Assembly: GCF_013456555.2 (NCBI RefSeq)
Contig: NZ_CP059154.1
Span: 2,542,001-2,606,000, forward strand
DNA: 64,000 nucleotides
Origin: Natrinema zhouii
GTDB taxonomy: Archaea > Halobacteriota > Halobacteria > Halobacteriales > Natrialbaceae
Direction of reading: 5' to 3'
Position numbers and translations under genes: made by a program. Positions 53,438 to 62,317 of this stretch are shown piece by piece. The notes under the pieces are model-generated. The model was not told where the DNA came from and searched no databases. It saw only the letters and a list, made by a program, of their open reading frames with translations. How positions within the stretch are numbered: the stretch's first letter is position 1; every line of letters begins with the position of its first letter.

Positions 53438-53596
53438 ATGGAGCAGGTCATTCACCGCCCCCTGAGTGCGGTCATGTCGACGGTAACGATGGTGCAGAAA
53501 GCGGGTCGTCTCCTCCTCCCGCTTGCAGTCGCGCTCGCCATCACCGGCGGCGGACTGCTCGTCTTCTTCGCGCTGGTTTCCGCCCTGTTGCTGTAA
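53438..53596 (+). CDS. Possible 52-residue membrane peptide
   Basis: A short frame starting MEQVIHRPLSAVMSTV, with one long hydrophobic helix (LLLPLAVALAITGGGLLVFFALVSALLL over about residues 25-52) reaching the C-terminus. The start and basic N-terminus suit an inserted membrane peptide. There is no family support, and it lies alone between the ArsR-type gene and the NRAMP-type gene. Confidence 0.4.
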   Translation: MEQVIHRPLSAVMSTVTMVQKAGRLLLPLAVALAITGGGLLVFFALVSALLL

Positions 53597-53637
53597 CGGC
53601 TCGATCCCATCGGTTTCGCCGGTTGCTGATTCCTGAT

Positions 53638-55014
53638 TCAGTTCGCGTCGATCCGATCCCGGACGAATCGCCCGGCCAGTCCGACGAGCGCCAGCGCCAT
53701 CGCCGCGGCGAACGTGACGACGAACGCCGAGGCCGGCTCGGTGACCGTCTCGAGTTCCGCGAGGACGAACTCGCCGGCGAGGACGACTGCGACGACGAAC
53801 AGCGCGAGACCGCCGAGGTTCGCCGGCAGCGAGTTCGTCTCGGGAACGACCGCGGAATCGTTCAGCAAGTAGAGGATCACCGCGATGGCGAAGGGCGTGC
53901 CGACGAGCCCGAACGCCAGCGTGAGGACGAGTAACTGGAAGAACGCCCCCTCGAGAAACGCGCCGGCGGCCGAAGCGAGCGCGACGGCGACGATCGCGGC
54001 CCGGTACCGGCCGTCGTCGACGGACTGCTTCCAGCCGAGTTTGTCGGCGAGGAGGTAGGGCGGGACGATCGTGTTCCCGCCGAGGGTCGAGACCGCCGCG
54101 CCCAGAAGGCCGGCGAGGAACAGCCACATCGCGTACTCGCCGGCGATCGGGCCGAGCGTCTGGGCGGCTCCCACCCCGTCGATCGTCGCCGGATCGACGC
54201 CGGCCGAGGGCAGGACGCTCGCCGCGACGAGAAAGACGCCGAGGCTGAAGATCCCGAAGGCGACAAGCATCGAACTGACGACGTCGAACGTCGCGATGTC
54301 CGCGTCGCGTGCGGTCCAGCCGCGGGCGCGCATCGTGTAGCTCTGCATCGTCAGCAGCGTGATGTGGACCGCGCCGCCGAGGATCCCTGCGGCGACGAGC
54401 GCCCCGTCGACGCCGGCCGGAATCGCGGGTTTCAGACCGCTCGCCGCCGCAGCCGGATCGATCGGGACGACGAACGCGCTCGCGATGAACGCGATGACGA
54501 CGATCGAGACGAGGAGCTTGGCACCGACCTCCGCGAGGCGATAGCCGCCGCCCGCGAGTCCCAGTGCGAGGATCACCGCCCAGAGCACGCCCCAGAATCG
54601 CGGATCGGTCAGCGCGGCGGTACCGATCCCCGCGCTTTCGGCGACCGTCGCACTCACGCCCGCCAGCGTCTTCATGATGACGAGCTGGGCGAGCCCGGCG
54701 GCCAGCACGACGTCGACCACGAGCACCCAGGCCCAGAACGAGCCGAGGTGGCGCTCGACGACCGTAACGATCCCTGCTTCGGTGAGCAGCCCCAGCCGCA
54801 TCGCGAGATACTGGCCGACGGTTCCCAAAACGGCCGATAGAACGACGACCCACAGCAGCGCGTAGCCGAAGCTCGCACCCGCAACGAGCAGACTGGCCAT
54901 GGTCGCCGGCCCCGCCGCGATCGCGCCGGCGAGCCACGTCGGCCCCAGTCGCTCGAGAAACGATCCGATTCGTCCGATACCCCACGTGTCCGACGACCGT
55001 GACTCGGTTGCCAT
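53638..55014 (-). CDS. Atypical NRAMP family membrane transporter
   Basis: This 458-residue protein has eleven predicted helices and clear NRAMP layout: LGPTWLAGAIAAGPAT...AGASFGYALLW in helix 1. The canonical DPGN metal motif is GPAT here, so the metal-binding Asp and Asn are missing. The helix 6 MPH motif appears as AVH (LGGAVHITLLTMQSY). It thus belongs to an NRAMP-related branch with a changed or lost metal site; the substrate cannot be named. The start MATESRSSD is 20 codons inside the longest frame and follows a TATA-like element GTTATATGC on the minus strand. Confidence 0.88.
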   Translation of the reverse strand: MATESRSSDTWGIGRIGSFLERLGPTWLAGAIAAGPATMASLLVAGASFGYALLWVVVLSAVLGTVGQYLAMRLGLLTEAGIVTVVERHLGSFWAWVLVVDVVLAAGLAQLVIMKTLAGVSATVAESAGIGTAALTDPRFWGVLWAVILALGLAGGGYRLAEVGAKLLVSIVVIAFIASAFVVPIDPAAAASGLKPAIPAGVDGALVAAGILGGAVHITLLTMQSYTMRARGWTARDADIATFDVVSSMLVAFGIFSLGVFLVAASVLPSAGVDPATIDGVGAAQTLGPIAGEYAMWLFLAGLLGAAVSTLGGNTIVPPYLLADKLGWKQSVDDGRYRAAIVAVALASAAGAFLEGAFFQLLVLTLAFGLVGTPFAIAVILYLLNDSAVVPETNSLPANLGGLALFVVAVVLAGEFVLAELETVTEPASAFVVTFAAAMALALVGLAGRFVRDRIDAN

Positions 55015-55148
55015 CGATCCCTCTTTCGAAGTCGTGCATATAACTCCGTGGTATTCATGGATATTACAAACCACTCACATACCTACTGATCTATCGTCGG
55101 ACTCGAGACATCCGTACTACTATACCGTTCACCCATAATGAAATACTA

Positions 55149-55913
55149 ATGACATCAGGTCCATCCGATCGGTGGATCGACGTCGGTGGGCCCTCGATCG
55201 ACCGACAGCGACGGCTCTCGGGAACCGTCGCGCCGCTCGCGGAACTCCCGCTGTGGATCGGGATCGCGCTCGCGCTCGTGCCGTTTCTGTTCCCGGTCCT
55301 GGCGTTTACCGCCATCTATACTGTCACGATGGGGTCCGATCCCGGACTCCCTGAACAGTTCGCGAACCTCCCGCTGGGGATCGGGTACTGCTGTGTCCTG
55401 GCCGTGCTCCGGTGGCGGTTCGACGACGCGATCTGGCGAGCGAGTGCCGTTTTTCGCCGTCCCTCGATCCGAGAGATTGGTGCCGCGCTACTCGCGGCTA
55501 TCGTCGGGATCGGCATCGTCATCGGAATCAACCGGTACGCCGCGACTGTCGGGTTCGAACCACACGATCCCGGACAGGTCACCACGTCGGTCGATCTCGC
55601 GATCCTCCTGTTCGGATCGGTGCTCGTCGCCCCGATTGCCGAGGAACTCCTCTTTCGCGGACTGGTCTTCGGTCAACTCCTGAGTCGGGGCTACGGGCTC
55701 CTCGCCGCGGCAGTCCTGTCGGTGCTGCTGTTCACGGTAATTCACGTCTTCATCGCCGGACTCGTGAGCATCGCGGTCGCCGGCGTCCTCGGCGCGCTCC
55801 TGACCGTCCTGCGGGTGTGGTACGACAACCTCGTCGGCGCGTGGCTCATGCACGCCCTCATCAATACTGCTGCCCTCCTGATCGCACTCGCCGTTCTGCC
55901 CGCACCGTGGTGA
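55149..55913 (+). CDS. CPBP family intramembrane metalloprotease
   Basis: This 254-residue protein has about seven helices and the CPBP (Abi/Rce1) motifs: EELLFRG (E165, E166, R170), FTVIHVF (H199) and LMHALINTAA near the C-terminus. Rce1-like members cleave peptides inside the membrane; others act in immunity or bacteriocin processing. No peptide precursor is seen nearby. Confidence 0.9.
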   Translation: MTSGPSDRWIDVGGPSIDRQRRLSGTVAPLAELPLWIGIALALVPFLFPVLAFTAIYTVTMGSDPGLPEQFANLPLGIGYCCVLAVLRWRFDDAIWRASAVFRRPSIREIGAALLAAIVGIGIVIGINRYAATVGFEPHDPGQVTTSVDLAILLFGSVLVAPIAEELLFRGLVFGQLLSRGYGLLAAAVLSVLLFTVIHVFIAGLVSIAVAGVLGALLTVLRVWYDNLVGAWLMHALINTAALLIALAVLPAPW

Positions 55914-55972
55914 TCCGCTGATCGAACCCGACCGATTCGACGCGGCGTAGACGAGACCCCGTCCCGAATCGA

Positions 55973-56314
55973 TCAGTCGGATTGCCAGTTCGGGTTCTCT
56001 CGCGACGGACTGAAGATATCGACACCGCGGACCGTCTCGTCACCGCGATTCTCGGCTGCGTGGGGCTGGTCGCCCGGAATCGCGTAGGAGTCGCCGGGGC
56101 CACAGACGACCTCCTCGCCGTCGCTGACGAACGTCAACTCGCCCTCGTACAGAAAACCGGTCTGCTCGTTGGGATGGCTGTGCTCCTCGACGACTGCGCC
56201 GGGTTCGATCTCGAAGTGCTGGACGTTCATCGAGTCGGTACCGGCCATCAGCGCCAGGTTGACGCCGTCGGCGGCTTCCGACGGCTCGAGGTCGGTCAGG
56301 GAAACGCGTTCCAT
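55973..56314 (-). CDS. Cupin domain protein
   Basis: This is a 113-residue single cupin. Motif 1 is EEHSHPNEQTGFLYEGEL, with two His and a Glu position (Gln here) as metal ligands. Motif 2 is GPGDSYAIPGDQPHAAEN. A small sugar- or metabolite-binding role or isomerase activity is common in the family; none can be assigned. It is convergent with the CPBP gene. Confidence 0.9.
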   Translation of the reverse strand: MERVSLTDLEPSEAADGVNLALMAGTDSMNVQHFEIEPGAVVEEHSHPNEQTGFLYEGELTFVSDGEEVVCGPGDSYAIPGDQPHAAENRGDETVRGVDIFSPSRENPNWQSD

Positions 56315-56421
56315 ACGCTACGAGAGGGGGCGGACCGCCTAATAGTTCCGCCGGTGTTCCGGTCGTTTACTTCCGCTCCGGTTGCCGAACGTTGAACTGT
56401 CGGGGCGGCCCACTGTCTGCT

Positions 56422-56946
56422 ATGTACGCCGTCGTCGGCTGTAGCGAGTGTTCGAACCTCTGGATCATCGAGGGGCGCTCCGAGACGACCCAGTGTCCCC
56501 GCTGTGGCTCGCGGAAGGGCTACGAAAAGCGCAAGAAGTTCGTCGAAACCGACGACGCCGCCCACGCTCGCGACGTCCGCGCCTCGATGCTCGCGAACCG
56601 GCAGGGCGAGGGCGAGGCCTTCGCGAAACTCGACTCCTTCGCCGACCTCGAGGACGAGGTGGCCGACGGCGTCGTCGACGACGCGGAGTACCTCGAGGGG
56701 TCCGGACTCGACGTCGCGGAAGTCGAGGCAGCCGGCGACCGCGACCCGCGGGGGTCGGCCCGCAGCGGTAGCAAGCAGGAGATCGTGAAGGGTGCGCTCG
56801 AGGCCCTCGAACGGCCGACCGAGGACGACGTGGTCGAGTACGCGGGCGAGCGGGGGGTTTCCGCCGAGTACGTTCGGGACGCGCTCGAGAAACTCGCGCG
56901 ACGCGGCGTCGTCAGCGAGAGTCGCGGCCGGTATCGCCTGCTGTAG
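56422..56946 (+). CDS. DUF5817 protein: zinc ribbon plus C-terminal winged helix
   Basis: This protein has 174 residues. The N-terminal ribbon MYAVVGCSECSNLWII...CPRCGSRKGYEKRKKF holds C7, C10, C25 and C28. The middle is acidic and helical. Residues 115-172 form a winged helix (KQEIVKGALEALERPTEDDVVEYA, SAEYVRDALEKLARRGVV). The ribbon/wHTH pair suggests nucleic-acid binding; the role is unknown. Confidence 0.9.
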   Translation: MYAVVGCSECSNLWIIEGRSETTQCPRCGSRKGYEKRKKFVETDDAAHARDVRASMLANRQGEGEAFAKLDSFADLEDEVADGVVDDAEYLEGSGLDVAEVEAAGDRDPRGSARSGSKQEIVKGALEALERPTEDDVVEYAGERGVSAEYVRDALEKLARRGVVSESRGRYRLL

Positions 56947-57026
56947 TTCGGGACGACTGTTTCACCTGCCGGTACCCGTCCCGACCGTATCGCCACGGCT
57001 TTCCCCGTCCAGCGACGCGAGTCGGT

Positions 57027-57404
57027 ATGACAGCGACGACCGGTCTCCAGGGGAGAATCATCGGTGCGGGACTCCTGGCTGCGATCGGGGTACTCGTCTA
57101 CGGGACGGTCGTCAGCGAAACGATCGCGGGGGTCGAGGCGACGGTCGCGACGACGTGGATTTTCGTGGCGACGTTCGCCGTGCTCGCCGTCGCTCACGCG
57201 AGCGTCGGACGGTACGATCTCACGCTCGGACATGGCGGTGCCGCCGTCGGCTGGCTACTCGTTTTACTGGGGACGATAGGGCTGCAGGTCGTCCTTGGAC
57301 TGATGCTTCTCGTCCTCTCCGGGTGTTACATCGCAATCAGAACGGTTCGGCACGGCACAGCCGAGGACGGCACCGAGACGGGAACGACGCAGGAATCAGC
57401 GTAG
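57027..57404 (+). CDS. Small four-helix membrane protein
   Basis: A 125-residue hydrophobic protein with helices GAGLLAAIGVLVYGTVV, ATTWIFVATFAVLAVAHA, AVGWLLVLLGTIGL and QVVLGLMLLVLSGCYIAI. It has an acidic C-terminal tail. No family or function is recognised. It converges with the HMG-CoA reductase gene. Confidence 0.7.
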   Translation: MTATTGLQGRIIGAGLLAAIGVLVYGTVVSETIAGVEATVATTWIFVATFAVLAVAHASVGRYDLTLGHGGAAVGWLLVLLGTIGLQVVLGLMLLVLSGCYIAIRTVRHGTAEDGTETGTTQESA

Positions 57405-57465
57405 TCGACGCCGACTTCTCGTTTTCACCACTCGAGCGCTGACCATCTTCACACACGATCGAGCG

Positions 57466-58692
57466 CTATCGCCCCAGGTCCTCGTGTGCGCTCGCGAGAT
57501 GACGCGACGCGAGCGCGGCCAGCAGGGAGAGTTCCCCGGCCAGCGCGCCGACGGCGATGATCTCGGCGAGCGCGTCGGCGTTTGACCCCGCCGGATCACC
57601 GCCGCCCCGGAGGTCGAGGATCTCGAGCGCCTCCGACTGCGTGGGCAGTTTCGTCCCTCCACCGACGGTCCCGACCTCGAGGGAGGCGAGCGAGACGCTG
57701 GCGTAGAGGTCGGTGGTACCGTCCTCGCGCTCGCGGGCGTCCATCGTGGTAATCGTGTTGGCGGCTTCGACGACCTGGGCCTCATCTTGGCCGGTCGCGA
57801 GGAACGCCGCGCCGACCACGTTGGCGGCGTGGGCGTTGAACCCCAGACTGCCCGCTTTGGCGCTGCCGATCAGGTTTTTGCGGGTGTTGGCCTCGACGAT
57901 GGCGTCGGCGGTCGTGTGGAGGCGTTCCTCGAGGAGGTCGCCGGGAACGACGACGTCGGCGGTCACGGAGCGCCCCCGTCCCTCGACGGCGTTGATGGCA
58001 GCGGGTTTCTTGTCCGAACAGAGGTTCCCCGAGAGCGCGACGAGCGAGGCGGGGGTTTCGGCCTCGACGATCTCGCAGGCCTCGCCGGTGGCGATCGTGG
58101 CCATGTTCATCCCCATCGCGTCCTTGGTGTCGTAGGCGAAGCGCAGGAAAACGGAGTCGCCGACGACGTAGGGCTCGATGTCGAGCAGTTCGCCGTGGCT
58201 CGTCGTGGATTCGGCGGCCTCCCGAAGGACCTCGAAATTGGACTCGACCCACTCGACGGTTTCGGCTGCCTCGGCGACGCCGGTCACGCGAAAGACTGGC
58301 GCTCGAGTCATGCCGTTCTTCGTCACGCGTGCGTCCGCGCCGCCCGCGGAGCGGATCACGCCCAGCCCGCGGTTGACCGACGCCAGCAGTGCGCCCTCGG
58401 TCGTCGCGAGCGGCAGGTAGTGCTCGCCGTCGGCCGCACCGCCGGAGACGGAAACGGGGCCGACGACGCCCATCGGTACCTGCGCCGCGCCGATCATGTT
58501 CTCGATGTTCGGGTCCGCCTGCTCGGCGGGGAACGCGTAGTCGCCAATCGCCTCGAGTTCGGTTCCCGTCTCACGTTCGACGAGTATCCGGCGCGCTTCG
58601 GCCGCGGTGTCGTAGTCGGCGTGGTCCTCGAGTTCGTGGAGACGAAGGTCGCCCTCGCGCACTCGCTCGGCGAGGTCCTCGGGAGCTGTCAT
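57466..58692 (-). CDS. hmgA: 3-hydroxy-3-methylglutaryl-CoA reductase
   Basis: This 408-residue class I enzyme makes mevalonate with NADPH for archaeal lipid isoprenoids; it is the target of statins in haloarchaea. Motifs are ENMIGAAQVPMGVVGP, TTEGALLASVNRG, DAMGMNM, SDKKPAAIN and GTVGGGT. No N-terminal membrane domain is present, as usual in archaea. The start MTAPEDLAER lies 57 bases behind the small membrane gene at 58749, possibly in one transcript. Confidence 0.96.
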   Translation of the reverse strand: MTAPEDLAERVREGDLRLHELEDHADYDTAAEARRILVERETGTELEAIGDYAFPAEQADPNIENMIGAAQVPMGVVGPVSVSGGAADGEHYLPLATTEGALLASVNRGLGVIRSAGGADARVTKNGMTRAPVFRVTGVAEAAETVEWVESNFEVLREAAESTTSHGELLDIEPYVVGDSVFLRFAYDTKDAMGMNMATIATGEACEIVEAETPASLVALSGNLCSDKKPAAINAVEGRGRSVTADVVVPGDLLEERLHTTADAIVEANTRKNLIGSAKAGSLGFNAHAANVVGAAFLATGQDEAQVVEAANTITTMDAREREDGTTDLYASVSLASLEVGTVGGGTKLPTQSEALEILDLRGGGDPAGSNADALAEIIAVGALAGELSLLAALASRHLASAHEDLGR

Positions 58693-58748
58693 GGGTGGGA
58701 CGAGACGGTCGGACGCCCTAACAGTTGCTGATTTTCGCCGCTCGCGGC

Positions 58749-59141
58749 TCACCGATCGCGCAGGTCGAACGAAATCTCGTCGCTGACGGCACGGTATCCC
58801 TCGAGGGCCTCGTAACAGAGCAGTCCGAGGATCGACCCGGTGCCGATCGCTGCGATCAGCAGATAACGAGTGCCCGACGCGTCGTCGGCGAACGCGACCG
58901 CGAACACCGCCGTAGTAACTGCGGCGAACCGGAGTCTGCTCCGCGAGCGGGGACCGGGTTCCGCGAGCGCGAGATACAGTTGCGGGAGTGCGACGGCGAT
59001 TCCGGCGAACAGCACAAACGCGAGCAGCGGCCGATCGCGGAGCGCGACGCCGGTCTGGCGTTCGACGACCATCGAGCCCGAAACGATGACGACGAACGCC
59101 AGAAGCGAGCCGAAGATGACGCGGCCTTCCCGATCGATCAT
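58749..59141 (-). CDS. Small membrane protein upstream of HMG-CoA reductase
   Basis: This 130-residue protein has four hydrophobic helices (VIFGSLLAFVVIVSGSMVV, LLAFVLFAGIAVALPQLYLAL, FAAVTTAVFAVAFA, YLLIAAIGTGSILGLL). A short amphipathic C-terminus ends SFDLRDR. No family name is recognised. It is co-directional with hmgA. Confidence 0.75.
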   Translation of the reverse strand: MIDREGRVIFGSLLAFVVIVSGSMVVERQTGVALRDRPLLAFVLFAGIAVALPQLYLALAEPGPRSRSRLRFAAVTTAVFAVAFADDASGTRYLLIAAIGTGSILGLLCYEALEGYRAVSDEISFDLRDR

Positions 59142-59303
59142 AGAGATGGATCATCGGCCGAACAGGTCAACCTTGTGCAGGATTGCAGTTTCAGCGTCCG
59201 TTCCGTTCGATTCGCTTCTCGTTGGACGCCCGTTGCTATCGACCGTCGATTCCGTGTCGCGATGGGGCGTCGATTTTTGCTGCTGGGTGTACACAGGGCG
59301 GGC

Positions 59304-60287
59304 ATGGACGTTGGACTCATGGTAACGTCGTTCGGCGATGTCGACCTCGCTGACGTCGCCGTTCGTGCGGAAGACCGCGGCTACGACGCCGCCTGGGTCG
59401 GCGAGCTCTGGGGCGCGAGCGGCGTCGTCCAGGCGACCGAGATGGCCTGCCGGACCGACGAGATCGAGATCGGCACCGCAATCGTGAACGTGTACTCCCG
59501 ATCGCCCGCCGTCCTCGCGATGACGGCGGCATCGCTCGCGGACGCATCCGATGGCCGATTCACGCTCGGCCTCGGGACGAGCACGGCGACGGCGATCGAG
59601 GGACTCCACGGAACGGCGTTCGATCGCCCGGTGCGGCGCGCCCACGAGACGATCGAACTGATCCGCGAGTTCACCACGGGGGACGGCGAGCCCGTCGACT
59701 ACGAGGGCGAACTGCTCGAGGCGGCGGACTTCCCATCGATCGAAGCATCGGTGCCGATCTATCACGCCGGCCTCGGCCCCGCGAATCGCCGCGTCGTCGG
59801 CCGACTCGCTGACGGCTGGATTCCGCACAACATCCCCTTTTCGACCCTCGACAAGGCGTTCGAGGAGGTGGCAGACGCCGCACGGGAGCGCGACCGGGAG
59901 CCCGGCGAGATCACGATCGCGCCGTACGTCCCGTCGGCGGTCAGCGACGACCGGAGCGAGGCTCGAGACACCCTGCGTCGGCACATCGCCTACTACGTCG
60001 GGAGCGGCGAGGGCTACCGCAGGGCGGTCGCGACGAAATTCCCCGAGGAGGCGGACCGAATCGCCGACGCCTGGCGCGGCGGCGACAAGCGGGCCGCCGC
60101 GAACGCGGTGACGGACGAGATGATCGCCGACCTCGGGGTCGCCGGAACGCCCGACGAGGCCCGCGACCAGCTCCGGACGCTCGTCGCCGAGACGGGAATC
60201 GACCATCCGATCGTCGTCGTTCCCGAGCCGGCCTCGAGCGAGGTGGCCGAGACGACGATCGACGCGCTCGCACCCGAGCGACTGTAG
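59304..60287 (+). CDS. LLM-class F420-dependent oxidoreductase
   Basis: This is a 327-residue luciferase-like monooxygenase fold. It has MDVGLMVTSFGDVDLADVA, DAAWVGELWGAS, IEIGTAIVNVYSRSPAVLAMTAASL, RFTLGLGTS and a C-terminal AGTPDEARDQL. Haloarchaea make coenzyme F420, and this subgroup is similar to methylenetetrahydromethanopterin-reductase-like enzymes; the substrate is unknown. ATG at 59304 is chosen since the fold begins at once. Confidence 0.9.
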   Translation: MDVGLMVTSFGDVDLADVAVRAEDRGYDAAWVGELWGASGVVQATEMACRTDEIEIGTAIVNVYSRSPAVLAMTAASLADASDGRFTLGLGTSTATAIEGLHGTAFDRPVRRAHETIELIREFTTGDGEPVDYEGELLEAADFPSIEASVPIYHAGLGPANRRVVGRLADGWIPHNIPFSTLDKAFEEVADAARERDREPGEITIAPYVPSAVSDDRSEARDTLRRHIAYYVGSGEGYRRAVATKFPEEADRIADAWRGGDKRAAANAVTDEMIADLGVAGTPDEARDQLRTLVAETGIDHPIVVVPEPASSEVAETTIDALAPERL

Positions 60288-60432
60288 TCCGTTACTCGGC
60301 GGGATCCTCGCTGGTGATATATACCCTCCCGCGCAGCCGATGCCGTGTGCCCGAACTGCGGCCGACGCTTGCGAATCCGCGGGTAGCGCTTTTGCTTCGA
60401 ACGGTACACAGTCTCGAGCACGAGGCAACACG

Positions 60433-60888
60433 ATGAGTACGAGCTACACCGATTTCGTCGGCGAGGTACAGCACAGAATCGAGGCCGGCCGGCAGGCCGA
60501 AGCCGTCCGAACCGTTCGTGCGGTCCTCGAGACGCTCGGCGAGCGCGTCGACGAGGGCGGCGCGACGGACATGGCGAGCCCGCTGCCGATGGAGATCGAT
60601 CGGCACCTCCTGGCCGCCGATCACGGGCAGGGCTACGACTACGACGAGTTCGTCGACCAGGTCCTCGAGCGGCTGAACTACGATGATCTGGATCTCGACG
60701 CGTCCTACGGGCGGCCGTCGAACGTCGATCGGGCCGAGGCGGTCTACCGAATCAAAGCGGTCGTCGAACTGCTGAGCGAGCAGGTTCCCGGCGGCGAACT
60801 GGCCCACGTCGAGGAACAGTTCCCCGACGAGTTCGCGGACATGTTCGAGTTCGTCGACGTCGAGACGAAACCCTGGGAGGAAGCCTGA
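60433..60888 (+). CDS. DUF2267 domain protein
   Basis: This 151-residue, mostly helical acidic protein begins MSTSYTDFVGEVQHRIEAGRQAEAVRTVRAVLETL and has a second half RAEAVYRIKAVVELLSEQVPGGELAHVEEQFPDEFADMF. This is a tandem helical repeat typical of DUF2267. The function is unknown. Its 3' end converges with the DUF5814-like gene. Confidence 0.9.
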   Translation: MSTSYTDFVGEVQHRIEAGRQAEAVRTVRAVLETLGERVDEGGATDMASPLPMEIDRHLLAADHGQGYDYDEFVDQVLERLNYDDLDLDASYGRPSNVDRAEAVYRIKAVVELLSEQVPGGELAHVEEQFPDEFADMFEFVDVETKPWEEA

Positions 60889-60903
60889 GGCGCTCGGTTG
60901 CGG

Positions 60904-61359
60904 TTATCGCGCAAGATCCTGCTTCGCCCGTCGGATCTCGTCGTGGGCCTCGTCCGCGCCGTCGACGCGGGCGAGTCCCTCGGCGGCCTCGAGGGTCCGG
61001 ACGGCGTTGTCGAGAAAGGAGAGCACGTCGCCGGAGTAGGCATAGACCATGTAGTCGTCGGTCATCACGTCGACGATCGCGTCCGGTCCCAGTCCCTGGG
61101 CGCGTAACTCGAGGAGGTACTGGAGGAACTTCCGCTCCGGACAGCCGCAGTAGGGGTTGTTGTCACAGCCGCAGTCGAGGAAGTCCTGCGTGAAGTCGAG
61201 GACGCGGTCGCGGGTCGCGTCGTCGAGTTTCTCGAGGCCCTCGCCCTGAAAGAGCATGTCGAGCGTCGCCCCTTTGAAGGCTCCTTTGGGGATGTTCGTC
61301 TCGAGCTGGGAGCTGAGCTGGCGGTGGTTCTTGACGTAGATCTTGTCGGTGATGGCCAC
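60904..61359 (-). CDS. DUF5814-like small protein with CxC-type cysteine cluster
   Basis: This 151-residue protein starts at GTG (VAITDKIYVKNHRQLSSQLETNIPKGAF, where the N-terminal strand begins). A cysteine cluster CGCDNNPYCGCPERKF suggests zinc or an iron-sulphur centre. Helices GLGPDAIVDVMTDDYMVYAYSGDVLSFL lead to an acidic end. In haloarchaea a DUF5814 domain is also fused to superfamily 2 helicases; here it is free-standing. The name is from memory. Confidence 0.82.
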   Translation of the reverse strand: MAITDKIYVKNHRQLSSQLETNIPKGAFKGATLDMLFQGEGLEKLDDATRDRVLDFTQDFLDCGCDNNPYCGCPERKFLQYLLELRAQGLGPDAIVDVMTDDYMVYAYSGDVLSFLDNAVRTLEAAEGLARVDGADEAHDEIRRAKQDLAR

Positions 61360-61499
61360 GCGTTGCCGATTCTTGGGGCTGCGGGTCGAAAAACGTCTCG
61401 GTCGCGAGCCGACTCGAGTGTAAGAGGGTATCAGGGACCACTCACGCCGGCCGAAATCGCACGGTACGGAGTTCCACACTCCATCGCAGAGTCGTAACG

Positions 61500-61507
61500 T
61501 ATTTTAG
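61500..61507 (+). promoter_or_regulatory. TATA box of tRNA-His
   Basis: TATTTTAG begins about 39 bases before the tRNA-His 5' end. It is the only TATA-like element in the spacer. Confidence 0.45.
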
Positions 61508-61538
61508 TCCAACCGGCTGTAGGTTGATATGCAAGCGT

Positions 61539-61611
61539 GTCCGGGTTGGGGTAGTGGTTATCCTTCAGCCTTGTGGAGGCTGAGACGCGGGTTCGATTCT
61601 CGCACCCGGAC
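61539..61611 (+). tRNA. tRNA-His (GTG)
   Basis: A complete cloverleaf is present. The acceptor strands TCCGGGT and ACCCGGA pair, preceded by an encoded G at position -1 opposite C73, which marks tRNA-His. The anticodon stem CAGCC/GGCTG frames loop TTGTGGA with anticodon GTG at 61573-61575. The T-arm holds GTTCGATTC. There is no intron, CCA is not encoded, and a T-run follows directly as terminator. Confidence 0.96.
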
Positions 61612-61905
61612 TTTTTCACGATGTCGTCGCGAAGGAAGTGAGCGACGGCTCGGAGCGGTATCACCGCTCGGGCGAACGGAGTGAAGAGTGGAAAAGCCGG
61701 AAGGCGAAATCGAACCGGAGAGTGAAGCGAGCAACGCGAGCGGAACGACCACGGTTCGATTCTCGCATCTGGAGTTCCTGCGGCTTATGGATCCGTTTAT
61801 CGCAAGAGCTCCCAGAAAATCGAACTCGTTTCGTGACAGACCGGCGGACGCGACTCACCGTACTGGGGCGCAGCTTTTTATCGCGGCGTTCCGCCAGTTG
61901 CTGGT
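61612..61905. other. Non-coding region downstream of tRNA-His with tRNA-like fragment
   Basis: About 290 bases have no gene. It is rich in GTGAGCG/GCGAGC-type units and contains the 21-base partial copy of the tRNA 3' end at 61753-61773. A TATA-like GCTTTTTATCG at 61870-61880 lies before the next start at 61906. Confidence 0.45.
61753..61773 (+). repeat. Partial duplicate of the tRNA-His 3' end
   Basis: GGTTCGATTCTCGCA (61753-61767) is identical to tRNA positions 61590-61604. The next six bases TCTGGA differ from CCCGGA at two positions. Such T-arm/acceptor copies arise when tRNA-targeting elements insert; this may be a leftover attachment site. The segment between has no integrase. Confidence 0.55.
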
Positions 61906-62259
61906 ATGACCCGTGGTCTGGAGCCGACGGAAGAGTACGACGGTTCCGTCACCGTCCGTCTGTTAGACGATCGGACGGGACGAGAGGAAATCCGATGTAC
62001 ATCATACGAAGACGCGATCGCCGTCATCAAAGAGACCCACCGCTCGGTCACGGTCGCGAAGCTCGTCGACCGAAACGGAGCCGTCGTCTTCACCTCCGCC
62101 GAGATGGATATCGACGACTGGGAGACGGAGTGGGAGCACGCAAAACGCCGCATGTCCGTCGACGTCGAGGCGTACGACTGTCCGCACGACAGCGTCGGCT
62201 GTTTCGCCGACGATCTCTGCGTGCAGTGTCAGATCGATAGAGTCCAGGAGCGATACTGA
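61906..62259 (+). CDS. Small haloarchaeal protein with C-terminal cysteine cluster
   Basis: This 117-residue protein has a beta-rich N-terminus (SVTVRLLDDRTGREE, SYEDAIAVIKETHRSVTVAKLVDRNGAVVFTS over strands/helix) and a C-terminal zinc-like cluster CPHDSVGCFADDLCVQCQ. No named family is recognised. The start ATG follows GCTTTTTATC by about 25 bases, fitting a leaderless transcript. It is the first gene right of the tRNA-linked region. Confidence 0.75.
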   Translation: MTRGLEPTEEYDGSVTVRLLDDRTGREEIRCTSYEDAIAVIKETHRSVTVAKLVDRNGAVVFTSAEMDIDDWETEWEHAKRRMSVDVEAYDCPHDSVGCFADDLCVQCQIDRVQERY

Positions 62260-62317
62260 CCGCTAACGAGACGTCTCGAGCGCGTGAACGACTCGAAACG
62301 GCGCACTCATGCCTTCG

